In this document: positions 23,211-36,242 of the stretch, one piece after another
How the letters are laid out: each line of letters opens with the position of its first letter
Position numbering within the stretch: position 1 is the stretch's first letter
Assembly (NCBI GenBank): GCA_028023455.1
Contig: JAQFVV010006255.1
Span: forward strand, 3,782,001-3,846,000
Length of the DNA stretch: 64,000 nt
From: Epiperipatus broadwayi
Lineage: Eukaryota; Onychophora; Udeonychophora; Euonychophora; Peripatidae
Direction: 5' to 3'
Translations under genes and position numbers: made by a program
The notes under the pieces: generated by a model
The model's database searches: none
What the model saw: only the letters and a program-made list of their open reading frames with translations
What the model was told of the DNA's origin: nothing

Positions 23211-26200
23211 CCTCACTTCCAGGAAATATGTAATAATAATAAATTGGTCTAGCTCAAATAAATAACTATGTTCATTTTTAAATATATCCAATCAATAATA
23301 ATAAACTCTTTAATAGTATCAATCATTAAACTAGCTTTAACTAATAAATAATAATATAGTTCTGTTTTATAAATTAAATAAATATCTAATAAAAATCATG
23401 AGACTATGAAGTGAGTTTACAAGTGGCAAAACGAATACATTAAGCTAATATCCCACAGGATATCACCTCAATGGCATAAGAATAATATCCTTACCCTTAT
23501 TGCTTAAACAATAAATCTATAGTACTCCTATGTCTTTAATCAAAATTAATTAAGTAAATGACTCTTAATAAATTAATCTGAATATCTTCATAAAATCATT
23601 TAGGTCAAGTTATCTCAGGTTCTTTCAAAATAATTCTAAAATAATTATAACTTTTGTAATTAAGTATGATAAGGGATTTAATATCACTCCCAACTACATC
23701 TAACTAATACTACTAATAATAAAATAATAATACTAATCTTCAATTTATAATTTAATCTCATATCTTATATTGACCATGTATAACAAATAATAATAATGTA
23801 AGGTAATCTTCTATTATCCATATGGCATCTTAAACAAACATATATGGTATGATCTTATAATCTGATAATATGTGGCAATCACTAATAATATAATTCTGTT
23901 TAAATCTTTTGTGGTTATTTTATGACCAGAATAATGATATAATAAATGAAATTTCTTTAATAAAATCATATCAATAAAACATTATAACTCTTAAATAATA
24001 ACTTTATTTACGTTGTGCAAATATCATGTCTTAATTCTAATTATCTGTGATTATGTAATTGTGATGTGAAGAAATTGAGTCGACACCAAGATTTATAAAC
24101 AAAGCTTAACAAATTTATTAATAAACTTTAACAATAAATTATATACAGTATATACAACATGAATGAACTTTGTTTTACTCCCATTTAGGTAATCTCACAA
24201 AAAAATGAATTAAATTAAAAAAATATCAGATACAAAAAAAAAAATTGTTTTATAAAATTCTTATTATTACAATATTACCATAATATCTTTATGGCCTCCA
24301 TTAAGTTTCTTTTTTAAATCAGTACATTGCAAAAATATCATTTAAATTATTAATTCAATATACCTTTATTATTTATTATTTAGTTTTTAAAATACTTTTA
24401 TTATCTCATATAATTATTCCTAACCTATTCATAATGTAAATAATCTTAATTAATAACATATCCATTAATCTAGACGCTTATTACTCATCAATGTAATGTC
24501 AATTAAAATGTAAGTATTGATGTGTTACTATTATTATAGAATAATTTTTATAAAATTATGATCACTTATATTCTTCAAATGTGATTTAGTTATATCTCTT
24601 TTACTTGTAAAAAATATGCATTAAAATTGAATTTCTTTTAAAACTTAATGATTAAATAATATCTTTAGAAAAACACATTTCATTCATCATTTATTTATTT
24701 GTAATAAATAATAATGACTCCCAAACATAAAAATTTTATGATTCCTTATTAACAAGTTATAATCTTGTACTCTTTACCCTTACTCATATCCGTACTTTTA
24801 AAACAATATAACCCATCTTATCTTCTTTAATAACAATTCTGCATTTTAAATTTATTCATCATTTCATATTTCGAAATACTATCCTTTATGATGCAATCCA
24901 AGCAATATCTATAGTAAATACACAAGTAGGTATAAGGAATAAATTAGATTTTAATTTAATATCACTTCTATTAAATAACTATCATGGTCACAGTGTATCA
25001 TAAATAAGGTATGACTATTTTAGTTCATCACCTTTACTAATAAACATAATGTTCAAGCTATTTATTCAACTCTATGGAACATTACAACTTTAACATATAG
25101 AAAATAACACTACCATGAACATATACAAGTTATAGGGCTAAGTTATCTATACTTGCACAATAATCACTATCATCTATACTTATTCTGATATAAACAAATC
25201 CTACCTAAAATATTATCTTGGTCCCATTTAACTTAATGCCAAGCTTACATCGCTAAATCTATTCATACATTCTTATAACAATAAATAAATTCATGTCCAA
25301 AATAACCATCTAACCAATTAGTAACTTTAAACATAAATACAAACAATCAGTATTGATATCCCAGTTTATTATTTTTATCACTTAAAATAAACCTTAAATT
25401 CAGTTATAATAGAATCATATACTTATATTTCCCTTATATTAAAATGTACTTACAATATTACCAAAAGTATGCATATTCTTTAACATGAATAAACAAATTA
25501 TAAACTATGTATATGTATTGTGTTTTTCATACTCATTTCATATACATCCACACTAAAATATACAATAATAAAATACATAAGAAAATGATCAATACTTTTA
25601 TAATTGTTACCATCAATAATATGTCTTCATTGTCGATTATTCCATTAATATTTCTGGATCACAAACTAAATAAAAACATTATTTAAATATCACTCATTCC
25701 ACATCATCATACTTTAAAATATTAAACTTCTTTTTCAAAATTATTAAAGACTTTTTTTATAATAATGAATCACTAGGTTAGTAAATAATGTTTTATGTTC
25801 CTACCCTTTTCTATTTTCTAAGCATTATGATAAAAGTTAGTAAAATAAGATTTAAAATTATATTACGAAAAGAAACTCCGACAAAGTTCATTATGGAAAA
25901 TATCCTTTTCCTCCTACACAGCATTTGTTAACAAAAACATCTTTCTTTAATGCAAAAAAAAAAACTATGCATGCTCCAATAGTTCCACTTTCACGACATG
26001 TCCAACAATTCTTCTTAAGAATAAAGAAAATAACACAAAAGTAAGTCGACTTGTAAAATATTCCTATTGCAATACAAATAGTTCAGGGTTCTGCTTTTAT
26101 TTCCAACAGTAATTGTTAAATGCATTTTTAATCCTCTATTACAACAGATATCTTCTAAAACTTTACTGCTTTCAGTTAAATTTCCCACTGGTCAATGTTC

Positions 26201-27974
26201 CTGGATACAACACAGCATCCATAGTATGTATTATTATAGTTTTAAATATCTTTATAAATACTTTTCTGAATATATTCTGTATGTCCAGCATACAACAACT
26301 AACTTATTTTGAAGATTTTTCAAATGTAATATAAATTATTTTACTAATAATCTTCATTTTTTAATTTTTTTTAAAAAAATATATTTTTTCAAAAATCAAT
26401 TTCAATATTTCCTCATAAAGAAATATTTCAGCATTTTAAATAATTGTTATTTTTACGTTAACAGTTTTTTTAAAAAACTATTCTTATTTTAAAATAGCTT
26501 TTAGAATAAAAATTTCATATTTTTTCTTTCCATCTCTGACAAACTTTTCTGAATCTTCTCTGTGAAGTTCTGTCTATTAAATTTACTATTAAACTAGCAC
26601 AATTGCTCAACATAGGCAAAATTATATGCCTAGTAGGAAAATAATTCAATATTTTCCTCCATAAATTTCAATTCCGTGATGACTTCTCCATGTTTAAGTT
26701 GATGTTAAATTAGATTAAATAAATCAGTAAGGCAAGGAATTACTTATTTTTTTAGCCACACATTTCCATATCACGATTTTATGATAATGAATAAATATCC
26801 CTTCTTTTTATGATTTAAAATAATAAAATTGACTATTACTAATATACATAATTAACTAAAGTTGGAGTAACAGTAACAATGATAGTAAGAATTAAAATAA
26901 TAGCAATCTGCAAAGTCTGTGCAGCTCTTATATACTCAAGCCTACTCCACCTCTGGTTGGACAATTAAACAATGCTTATTTCAAAGGACCCTGGGAAAAC
27001 AATGCTGGATTAAAGTTAAAACAAATAATAATTTACTAAATATTTATTTTTTATTATATTATTCAATTCTTAATTAATTTTCATATTTTATTTACACTTA
27101 ATAAATACTCTAAAATAACTTTTAAAAATCACATTATACTATTTATTACTATTTCTATCCTTCTTTTAAACAAAATGTATTTATTTTCAAAATAAAATAC
27201 AAATCTAATTTTATTTATTATATTTACTTTAAAGACCCAATTTAATATTTATAACAGATAATATTATTTTATTCTGGGATAGACAAATCTAATATTTTTA
27301 AAACTTTTATTAGAATTTTAAAATAGGTTTACTTTTATTAAAAACTTTGCAAGTGCATGTGTAAACATTTACACATCACGAGGTTTACAAAATACATGAG
27401 ACGCTAATAATTTAACCAAAAATAAAATAAATAATTTAATTTACAAAATATTACATAAAATAATATTATAGCAAAATTTAAAATAATTATTCCAATATTA
27501 TAAAATCAACTATGCACTTGTCTCACATTATTAATTTTAATTAAATGATTTTTAAATATAACTATTAAATACAATTATTATTATTAAATAGTCTATTCAT
27601 TTAACTTTAAATTACTACTTTTAAAATTTACTTTAATCACTTATTTATAAGACTTATTAAATCAGTATTTACTATGGCCAGCTTTCCCAACCATACAATC
27701 TTATAATTATTTTTAGTTAACTGTTTTCTTTCAAACTACTAACACAATATTATAAATCAATTATTTTACTTGCCTTAACTAAATTATTAAAAGATCATCC
27801 ACACATAACATACATCATTCCCTTACTTAGCTTTGAAATTTAAAATTTTCCAGTAAATTAACCTAAATAATCCATCCTTACCTAAACAACCACTATTAAT
27901 TCATTATTCAAGGGTATACTTTTTAGTTTAAAAGATATGAGAGCTAGGGGTCTTATAAATAATAATGTATATAA
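23207..27974. other. Gene-free AT-rich stretch
   Basis: No element or host exon recognised over about 4.8 kb. ORFs are short and look like chance. Confidence 0.6.
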
Positions 27975-29609
27975 CTTTTAGTACCAACCAAAATTCATCC
28001 TAGTAGTTTTTATATTTTGCCAAAGATTCATAAACCTGGTTGTCCAGGCAGACCTATTGTAGCTAGTATTGGTAGTCCAACAGAAAATATTTCAGCATAT
28101 GTTGATAATATTATTAAATTTATTCCACCATCATTTAATTCTTATGTTAAAGATACTACTCATTTTCTTTGTGTGTTAGAAAATATTAAATCTGAATTAC
28201 CAGTTGATTGTTTTTTGGTTACTTTAGATATTGTATCATTATACACAAATATACCTCTTGATGATGGAGTTGAGGCTATTAAATGTGCTTTACAAGATAG
28301 AGAGTATGATCATGATCTTATTACTACTAGGGTTGAATTAATATATTTGGTTTTAAGAAATAATTTTTTTACTTTTGATTCTAGATATTATTTACAGAAA
28401 CAAGGTACTGCAATGGGTATAAAGATGGCACCAAGTTATGTGAATATTTTTATGTCAAAACTAGAGTCCTCTATACTTGATAATGCTAAACTGAAACCTC
28501 ACACTTGGCTTAGATATATAGATGACATTTTCATGATATGTCCACATAGTGAAGTTGAACTTCATAATTTTTTAAGTTATTTAAATAATTTTAATAAACA
28601 TATTAATTTCACAATGAATTTTTCAAAATCAATTGCTCATTTTCTTGATGTTGAAATTATTTACACTAATAGAGTTCTTACTACTACTGTATATAGGAAA
28701 CCAACTGATAATAACTGCTATCTACATTTTTATAGTAATCATCCTAAACATTTAAAGGCTAATATTCTTTATAGTCAATTTTTAAGGATGAAGAGGATTT
28801 GTAATGATGAGAAATTTCTTCAACAAAATAATAGTATTTTATATAATAGATTGCTCAATATGAGGTATCCTAAGACATTGTTGAATAATGCAGTAAGGAG
28901 ATCTTCTTTAATTGATAGAAACTTCTTTTATCTGAAAAGAGTAAAAAACAATTAGATGTTCCACCATTGGTTCTTACTTTTAATAGAGATTTACCTAATA
29001 TTAACCGGATATTGGTGAAACATTTTAATATATTACAGTCCACAGATTATTTAAAATCTATTTTTTTCTGATCCACCTAAGGTTGTATATCGAAAACATA
29101 GATTAAGTAGAGATATACTTGTCAAAACAAATTTTATTAGTAGTTCTGTACAGGAAAAAGGATGTTCTCCATGTGAGGATAAAAGATGTTTTACATGTAA
29201 ACATATTGTTGTGACAAAAGTGGTCTTTAGTACTAAGAATCATAATTTTAAATGGTATATTCCTAATTATGTTACATGTAAAAGTGTTAATTTGATATAT
29301 TTGATAAAGTGTAGTAGATGCTTAAACCAGTATATAGGTGAGTCAGCAAATAGTTTACATGTCAGAATGACTAATCATAGATTTGACATTTTGCATACGA
29401 ATAAAGATAGACCGGTTTCAAAACATTTTAACTTACCGAATCATTCAATTGATGATTTGAAAGTAGTGATTCTTCAGGAAGGTTTTTCTTCTACAAGGGA
29501 GAGGAAACAAAAGGAGAGTTTTTTTATTTTTAAATTCAAGACCTTAGAACCACATGGATTGAATTTGAACACTGGAACTATTACATTTCTGGGTTACCTG
29601 GTCTCCTAA
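27975..29609 (+). pseudogene. PLE-C: Penelope-like RT and GIY-YIG endonuclease, 5'-truncated with two frameshifts
   Basis: The frame starts after a TAA at 27972-27974, inside the RT fingers (FYILPKIHKPG, then PIVASIGSP). It continues with VTLDIVSLYTNIP (first catalytic aspartate), KQGTAMGIKMAP, WLRYIDDIFMI (catalytic DD) and LDVEI, to a stop at 28953-28955. Coding then shifts frame in an A6 run (28943-28948) and again in a T7 run (29061-29067). A C-x2-C...C-x2-C motif (CSPCEDKRCFTCKHI, about 29168-29210) precedes the endonuclease. The endonuclease has LIYLIKC, QYIGES, VRMTNHR and a KQKES segment holding the conserved glutamate. The RT-then-GIY-YIG order is that of canonical EN-containing Penelope-like elements. 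No inverted partner copy was found nearby. Confidence 0.9.
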
Positions 29610-30112
29610 ATGATTTCTATATGTGAGTTTTTTATGTGAAAATTTTCTTATATGAGGTTTTTTATGTAAAGATTGGTTATATGGATGTTTAATATCTGTG
29701 TTTAATTGGTTTATAGATAAATAATTACTTATTATAAATTATTGTACTTTGCACTAACTATAATTTTTGATTAAAATGTATAAGTATTTTAGTTTTTAGG
29801 AATATTATTGTGAGCACAGCTATTTTTTGTATGTGAGCATAGTCTAATTTTTCTATGTATGCACATATGTATATTTTAATTTTTAATTTTGGATTTTTTA
29901 TTTTTATTTTTATATTTATTTTAATTTAAATAGAATTTAAGCTTGATTAGGAGGGAATGTAGTTTTTTTTTTTTTTTAATTTTGTCATTGATTGGGTAGA
30001 TATTCTGTGTTAGATTTTGTGACCAATCAGGGGGGTTTTGTTTAAATTTTTAATCTTTTACCAAATCTGTAATTTTTTATTATCACCATTTTACTGTGTA
30101 TTTTTTTTCTTT

Positions 30113-30144
30113 CTGATGAAAACCAGTCCTCTGGTTGAAATATT
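30113..30144 (+). ncRNA. Hammerhead-ribozyme-like motif at the PLE-C 3' end
   Basis: The motif has ctgatga at 30113-30119, one extra A, a perfect 6-bp stem aaccag/ctggtt closing tcct, then gaaa at 30137-30140 and tatt. This is the order of a type I hammerhead: CUGANGA, stem II, GAAA, short stem III. The bases auau after the core are self-complementary, as in dimeric minimal hammerheads. The expected stem I is not visible from the flanks, and an extra base sits between the core and stem II. Hammerheads are known from Penelope-like elements. Activity here is unproven. Confidence 0.5.
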
Positions 30145-30181
30145 ATATTATTTATTGGATTTATAAGTCTTTTTTTGTTTT

Positions 30182-30202
30182 TATATATATATATATATAT
30201 AT
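30182..30202. repeat. TA microsatellite at the PLE-C 3' flank
   Basis: A short pure TA run follows the PLE-C 3' end by about 40 bp. As with PLE-B, it probably marks the insertion target. Confidence 0.75.
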
Positions 30203-32135
30203 TCATTTGAGTTCAATATTTTTATTATTTGACAGAATTAATCAAGATTTTAAAAATATTATTTTGCAAATTTACAAAAGGACTGCTTGTTTTATTATTC
30301 AGATTATTTTTAAAGAATAATAAAATTAAGAAGAATTTTTAAAAATTTAAAAAAAAAAGCCACACATTATTAGCACTACTTCATCTTGTTTACTCTGGAC
30401 AGTCTTTAATACAGCACTTTAAGAACTTTTCTCTCTTTTTGAATTAGAAAATTTATACAAGGTAATAGAAATCAACCAACTGCCCTTCATATAAAAAACA
30501 AACCAAAAAAAGCATCAATTCTAATCCAAAACTTAACTTATAAGTTATAAAAAAAATTTCTCAACTTGTTTGGTTAAGTTTTTTATTTAAATCTAATGCT
30601 TTCCTGGGTTAGTTTTTCATATAAAGATTAATGGTTTAATGGGTGGCTAATTATTAATATTACAGTTTATAAAGCATAGGCTATATAAAATAAATATCTT
30701 ATATAAAGATAACATAAGGGTTAATTTCTTACACAATGAATGTAGTTTGCTAATAGTATAAGAAAATTCCTGTGGGTTTTGAAATTTTTCCTTTTTCATA
30801 ATAGCTTCTTTAGGCACTTGACAAAATATTTGGTAAATGATGCTCAATGTTTTTATTGGTCATTTTTGTTAAGATGTGTTACTCATTAGTCTGAAAGTTT
30901 AGACCACTAGTTAATACATGTATGAGCTAATATAAGTTTTGGAAAAAGATTCTTAAAACAACTAACTTAACAAACTCTTAACTTTTCATTATGCAAATCC
31001 CTTATATATTACTTAAGTTAAAAAACAATTTAATAAATATAGGACTATGAGTTTGCTATGAAAACAATAAACTTGTTATTTTTTAATTATCTACATTTAA
31101 AAAGTTTGATAAACAATCAATTAATTCTTTATTTTAATAAAAAAAAACTTTGTAATTAACAGAAACATGTCTTGAAGTTGAAATTTTTAATACATGAAAT
31201 CTTTGTATATTTTTTAATCAAAAATTAAACTTAAAGAAAGCAATAAAAAAAAATTTTCTCATTTTTTTTATACAAAAAAAAAACACCTCTCATCTTTTTA
31301 CAGTTAATGTAAAAATTACAATTTTAATTATTCTCAAAAGATTTTTAAAAGAAATTATATTCATTTTACAATACAAAAAAGATTTTCATATTTCTTTAGA
31401 TAATATACTATTTTATAGAAATGAGGACACTTTTTTTTCTGCCAAGGGCTACTTGGATATTTATAATCTCATTTGCAAGTCACACAAAATTATCAACTTA
31501 AAAATTAGATTATTATATTTCATCAAAAATTTAATTAATTTACCTCCAATTATTAACAGGTGAGCAACCTTTTCAACTGATAAGCCAATTTCAACCACCC
31601 CTTTTTAAATGAGAGTCATGAATTTTTTTAAATTAAAACTAAAGTAGTTTCATTATTATTAATGACTCTTCCACATTTAATGACAATTTTTCTGATTCAC
31701 CCTGAACCTATCTTCATTACAAATATTCTCAAATTTCTTTTTATGTTTTGGACAGGTTAATTTCACAGAAGATAGGATGCAGTTTTTTTATAAACGCTTC
31801 TTTAAAAAATGGGTTTTTTTTAATAACTTGCTCTCCCATAATTTTTGACTTGTTTGTACCTTTTATAAAATATGTCAGTTATTTAATAAAGCCCCCTTTC
31901 AAGTTTTCTATTTTAATATTTCATTTTCCCCAATAATTTTGTTGTAGTCAGATTGTTTTGATAAATAATATCCCTTACTAATGTGCTCTTTATTAAGTGA
32001 AATACAGATATATTAAGCACATTGATTTACTATTTCTTTCTATCAAAAATATGCATTGGTCCATTGCTTTTTAAATGCATAATTTTCTATGTCGATTTTT
32101 CTTACCCCATGTAGCTGTTCTAATAAAAAAAATTA
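30203..32135. other. Gene-free AT-rich stretch
   Basis: Only short chance ORFs; no element recognised. Confidence 0.6.
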
Positions 32136-32508
32136 AAATAATAAGATGAACTAATATATGTATATGTGCTGTCTGCACAGATAATGAAGCTAGAACGTTT
32201 ATATTTAAAAGCGAAATTTTAATTTATTAAAATAAACAAAAAAAACACTATTAAATCAAAGAACTTAGCGCTTTCAAGAGACTACTTGCTCTCATACTCA
32301 TAGATGTTATAGAAACTACTGGTAGAAATGGAAAGCGCTAAGTTCTTTGATTTAATAGGGAGGTTTTTTTTTGTTTATTTTAGTAAATTAAAATTTCACT
32401 TTTAAATATATACGTTCTAACTTCATTATCTGTGCAAACAGCGCATATATATATATATATATTAGTTTATAACGTTTAGTGAAGTAATAATTTAAATAAT
32501 AAGGTGAA
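32136..32508. mobile_element. Foldback element with 15-bp target duplication
   Basis: Arms 32151-32276 and 32331-32467 are reverse complements (core gcgctaagttctttgattta) around a 54-bp unique loop. Direct repeats aaataataagatgaa (32136-32150) and aaataataaggtgaa (32494-32508) flank it, with one mismatch in 15. About 26 bp of tail lie only on the right. Non-coding. The architecture matches the other inverted dimers in this window. Confidence 0.7.
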
Positions 32509-32741
32509 GTAAAATTCAAGTTTTATTCTTGCTAGTTATACATTTCACACAATATATATATATAACTTATATAACTTGTTGAAATATTTGCACCTCTGCT
32601 AGAATGAAGTAAAATTATTATAAAGGTTAAAAAGGAAAAAAGATGTAGTTGAGGAAATAAATATTTTATTTAATTCTTAATTCGATTTTTGCATGTATGT
32701 GTGCACTGTACTATATATGTGTTTAAATAGAAATTTTGTAC

Positions 32742-32936
32742 ATGTTCATTTTATATACAGGGTATATGAGCACAGACTTTCACATGACCCACCACTCCCC
32801 ACACTATCTCATAACACTGATACACTTGAACACATATATGTTTAAAGTCTGTGTTCATATACCCTATATATTATATATATATAGACATGGGTATATAATA
32901 AGCCTGTGTGTTTCAGTTATGTTCATTTTATATACA
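32742..32936. mobile_element. Short R1-type foldback with 18-bp target duplication
   Basis: A 159-bp insertion (32760-32918) lies between perfect 18-bp direct repeats atgttcattttatataca at 32742-32759 and 32919-32936. It opens gggtatatgagcacagactt, and an inverted aagtctgtgttcatataccc follows about 70 bp later. A one-sided tail then contains aataagcctgtgtg, resembling the tail ggtttaagcctgtacaatg of other R1 copies. Non-coding. Confidence 0.75.
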
Positions 32937-33511
32937 TTTGTGAAAATATTTACTAAGGACTGGATTGGGAGCTTTCAAGGGTTGCATTTGACCTATGAAC
33001 TGGAGATCCTCACATCTGCTATAGGACAAAACAATTTTATCATTAAGTGATACTTTATGCTATATTACCAGACTGTTACTATATATATATATATTGTACT
33101 GAGATACATCAGGAAGGAGTGTGCTTTCTATGGAGTTACACATAATTTTGAAAAAAATAAATAAATTGATAAACGATTTGTGTAAATATTAATAAAAAAA
33201 TAAAAGGTCTTGTAGTGTAAAATAAGAATAAAAGGATTTTTTTTTCTCATAGATAGGTTTATCGTTAAAAGCATAAATTAGACAGTTTTATAAAATATAA
33301 TTTTGAATCGTATTTAAATAAAACCTAAAGAACTAAAATTTGATTTAAGATTGCTTTAAGAAAAAAAAAAAAACAAGGTGGAATTCGTTTTGTCTTATAA
33401 TTAAAAAAAAAAAAAAAAAGGAAAAAATATATGTAATCAAAGGAATGTAGTGAACAATGGGAGCTAATGACGAACATAAGAAATTTCCATTAAACGGCTA
33501 ATTAGTGAAAA

Positions 33512-33602
33512 TAACTTTAACAAAGAAATTGAAATAATTCTAACAAAGAAATTGAAATAACTTTAACAAAGAAATTGAAATAATTCTAACAAAGAAATTG
33601 AA
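33512..33602 (+). repeat. Four 23-bp tandem units in the 5' LTR
   Basis: Alternating units containing aactttaacaaagaaattga and aattctaacaaagaaattga. The 3' LTR has one pair (about 39435-39480), so one 46-bp pair was gained or lost after insertion or during the last replication cycle. Confidence 0.85.
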
Positions 33603-33736
33603 ATAACTCTAGCAGAGAGTACAAAGAAATTAAAATGACCAATGCAAACACCAGAAAGTCAGCACGGACCATAACTGAAACACCAGAGGATTAGTTACGT
33701 ATTGTAGATTGAATCCGCAAGATAAGGACCGAAAAT

Positions 33737-33744
33737 TATAAAAG
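33737..33744 (+). promoter_or_regulatory. TATA box of the Gypsy 5' LTR
   Basis: TATAAAAG occurs here and at the matching place in the 3' LTR (39615-39622). It is the only strong TATA-like site in the middle of the LTR. Inferred from sequence only. Confidence 0.45.
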
Positions 33745-34818
33745 GGCGAATTTTCTATTGTATTAATAGATTATTAAAAAATATTTTATAGATTGAGAGC
33801 ATTGAATATTAATATACGTCTCAAGCTAAACATAATGCTGCACTGTTAAACCCATCGTGTGAACAGCCGGCCGAATCCTTCCCGCAATACCAACAGCAAA
33901 CAGTTCAAATGTCGATCATGGTAGCGTAAAACAAGAAGGAGACGGAGTGTCCACGTGGAGCCCACAGGATCCCAATGACATCGGGAAAAGGAGTGCAAAG
34001 AGTTAGCGCTAACTGACCGAATGAAATACTATCAGAAGCAATGCTCGGAACCGTGCATAAGGGAGAAAGCTAGGTAATGTTTATTTCAATTTCTAATTCA
34101 CTAATTAAAAGCCGTAATAATAAATGGAATAATAAACTCTGAACTTTAAAGTACGAACAATAATCATTAGTTGTCTTTAGCTCCATTACCCAGAGACTTT
34201 ATTGTGACTGTGTGTATAATTATTTTTTATGTATTTATAATATGAAATTTTGATTGTATTAAATATTATTTGAACTTGAACGAAAGTGTAATTAATTATA
34301 TTATAAGACCAAACGAAGTGTAATAGCGTAAATGGAGACTTCATGGGTTAGTGATTACTTAAATTAGATTTAAATTAAATAATTAAATAAAAGAAAGAGA
34401 AAGCGAGAAATTTAGCGCGGAGTAAGATTCATAAATTGATTTTTTTAGGTAGGCGGATTATATTTAATTGATTGTTGTAGCTGAGCTAGCGGGAGCGGGT
34501 ACTAGATCGTATTGGTCAAGCAGACTTGTCGACAAAGGTCGGCTGGCGCCCATTGGATTTTTTCCTTTAAATAAATAAAAGGTTTGATTGGCTAATATGT
34601 AATCTAGTAAACGAGTGTTAATGTTATTGGCAAATGTTTGCAAATGATATTGATTACTCTACCTGAGGTACCGACAGCCCCGTGATAGGATTTTGTGTAA
34701 GAGGGAGGTACAAAGTTCTGATCGAGTCGTCATTATAAACATTAAACATTTTATTGATTTTATATAAATAATGTTTTTATAAAATTTACGAGACGACGTG
34801 TAAAGGGCAAGGTATAAA

Positions 34819-34836
34819 TGGCGCGTCAACGTGGAA
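34819..34836 (+). promoter_or_regulatory. Candidate primer-binding site
   Basis: tggcgcgtcaacgtggaa starts two bases after the inferred LTR end. The TGG matches a tRNA CCA end, and the rest implies a tRNA with a G discriminator. I could not assign the tRNA. Confidence 0.5.
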
Positions 34837-35153
34837 TGAAACTAAACGTTTTGAATGGCAGAACCGATGGGAGTCATGACTGGACGTCTTAAGTGGTGTG
34901 GCCAGAGTCGTGTATGAGTGACAGAAGTGATAGCTAGTAAAAAGAAGCGGGAGGGAGCGTGATAGTAGGATTAGAAAACAGTATAAGCAGCGCAACTGAA
35001 AAGGTGATTTTGCAATTATATAAGACGTGGAGGCATAGGGACACTCCGGGGAATTTTAGTATGAAAAAAAAAAAGGGGGAACTGGGAAGGTTAGGTTTTG
35101 GTTGTACGTACGTAAGTTTATTATTATTATTAAAAAGATAAAATAGGTGTAAA
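34837..35153 (+). other. Gypsy 5' untranslated leader
   Basis: About 300 bases between the primer-binding site and the first Gag ATG. A 60-codon ORF at 34959-35141 has no recognisable domain and is probably chance. Confidence 0.6.
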
Positions 35154-35720
35154 ATGGAAATAGCAAGTCGGGTTATCAAAATAAAGACCTTCTCGGGAAA
35201 CGAAGGGGAAAGACCGAATAGATACTTGGAGAGTCTAGAACGTTTTTTTTCATGTAATGAGTTCAGCGAGTCGGTTAAAGTTAATATAGCTGTTAGCTAC
35301 ATACAAGATGAGGCCGAAAATTGGTGGGAGTCGCTGGGAATAAAGCCAACGAACTTCAAGGAATATAAACAAGCATTGCTGAAGAGTTATTGGGGGGAGG
35401 GGCTTCAGGAAGTTGTTAAACATCAGGTAACCCAAGAAAAATGGTGAACAGAAGAATCACTAAGTACATATTTCCGCAGACAAGTGGCGAGATTAAGGGA
35501 AATCACAGCATACAAATTATCTGAGCAACAAATACTGCAGATAGTAAGGCGGGGCTTCCCAGAAAACATCCAAGAAACAATAATAGGGAATGATACCATA
35601 GAGCGAGCGGCAGAGATACTCAGGACGATAGATAATGATAAACAGTACGAAGAAAATCGGAGTAAAGAGGGAAAGGCAGAAGATAATAGCAGACAAGTAG
35701 CAAACCTAGTGCAAAATGAA
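35154..35720 (+). pseudogene. Gypsy Gag (capsid-like), interrupted by TGA
   Basis: Starts at ATG 35154. The capsid-like pattern is visible at AENWWES and the LLKSYWGEGLQEVV segment, typical of Gypsy Gag. A TGA at 35445-35447 interrupts, and the same frame continues at once with TEESLSTYFRRQ and on into the protease. No zinc knuckle (CCHC) is seen before the protease. Gag would form the particle core. With no frame change between Gag and protease, an intact relative would probably make one Gag-Pol polyprotein or read through. Confidence 0.8.
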
Positions 35721-36083
35721 GAGAGGGGCGAGCTGGGAATGGCATACCAATCATGTCCTAAAATAGAAATAGGAATCGAAGGGAAGGCGATTAATGCACT
35801 ACTTGACTCGGGCAGCCAAGTGTCGGTGATTTCGCAGAAAACATTCAATGAAATGGACCGGAGTAACTTGAAAATTAAAACCTTGCCGTTAAAGGATGTG
35901 TACATAAGGCTGGCGAACGGGAAAAGAGCCAAGTTGGCATCGGAGCAAGTGTGGGTGAGTATTAAGATCACAGGGAAGGAATACAACCACGTCATGCTGA
36001 TCTTGGAGGGATTGATACATGATGCTATCCTGGGCTCAGACTTTATGTGCAAAGCAGGATGTGTGCTGGATTATAAAAAGTGA
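35721..36083 (+). pseudogene. Gypsy aspartic protease
   Basis: The active-site motif LLDSGSQVSVIS lies at about 35799-35834, with the catalytic Asp codon at 35805-35807. ILGSDFM follows near 36030, the second conserved protease element. It is in the same frame as Gag and ends at a TGA (36081-36083). Open sequence then continues in frame to another TGA at 36231-36233. It would cleave the Gag-Pol polyprotein. Confidence 0.85.
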
Positions 36084-36242
36084 CAGGCAAGAATTAATCA
36101 TGCAGAAATACCGTTTGACGTCTGCGAGGCAGATAATAGTAGAACGGAGCACGATGCAGACAGTACAGGGATACAAATAGAAAAAAAAATAATAATAAGG
36201 GAAGAGGAACAGGAAAGCGAGAATGGAGAATGACTGAAGAGT

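Larger units (their letters stand above)
33095..34816 (+). repeat. Gypsy 5' LTR
   Basis: Begins tgtactgagatacatcagg. It carries TATAAAAG at 33737-33744, a likely promoter, and AATAAA signals near 34130. It contains four 23-bp units (33512-33602) where the 3' LTR has two, accounting for most of the length difference. The right end is set by loss of similarity after ggtata. Confidence 0.9.
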
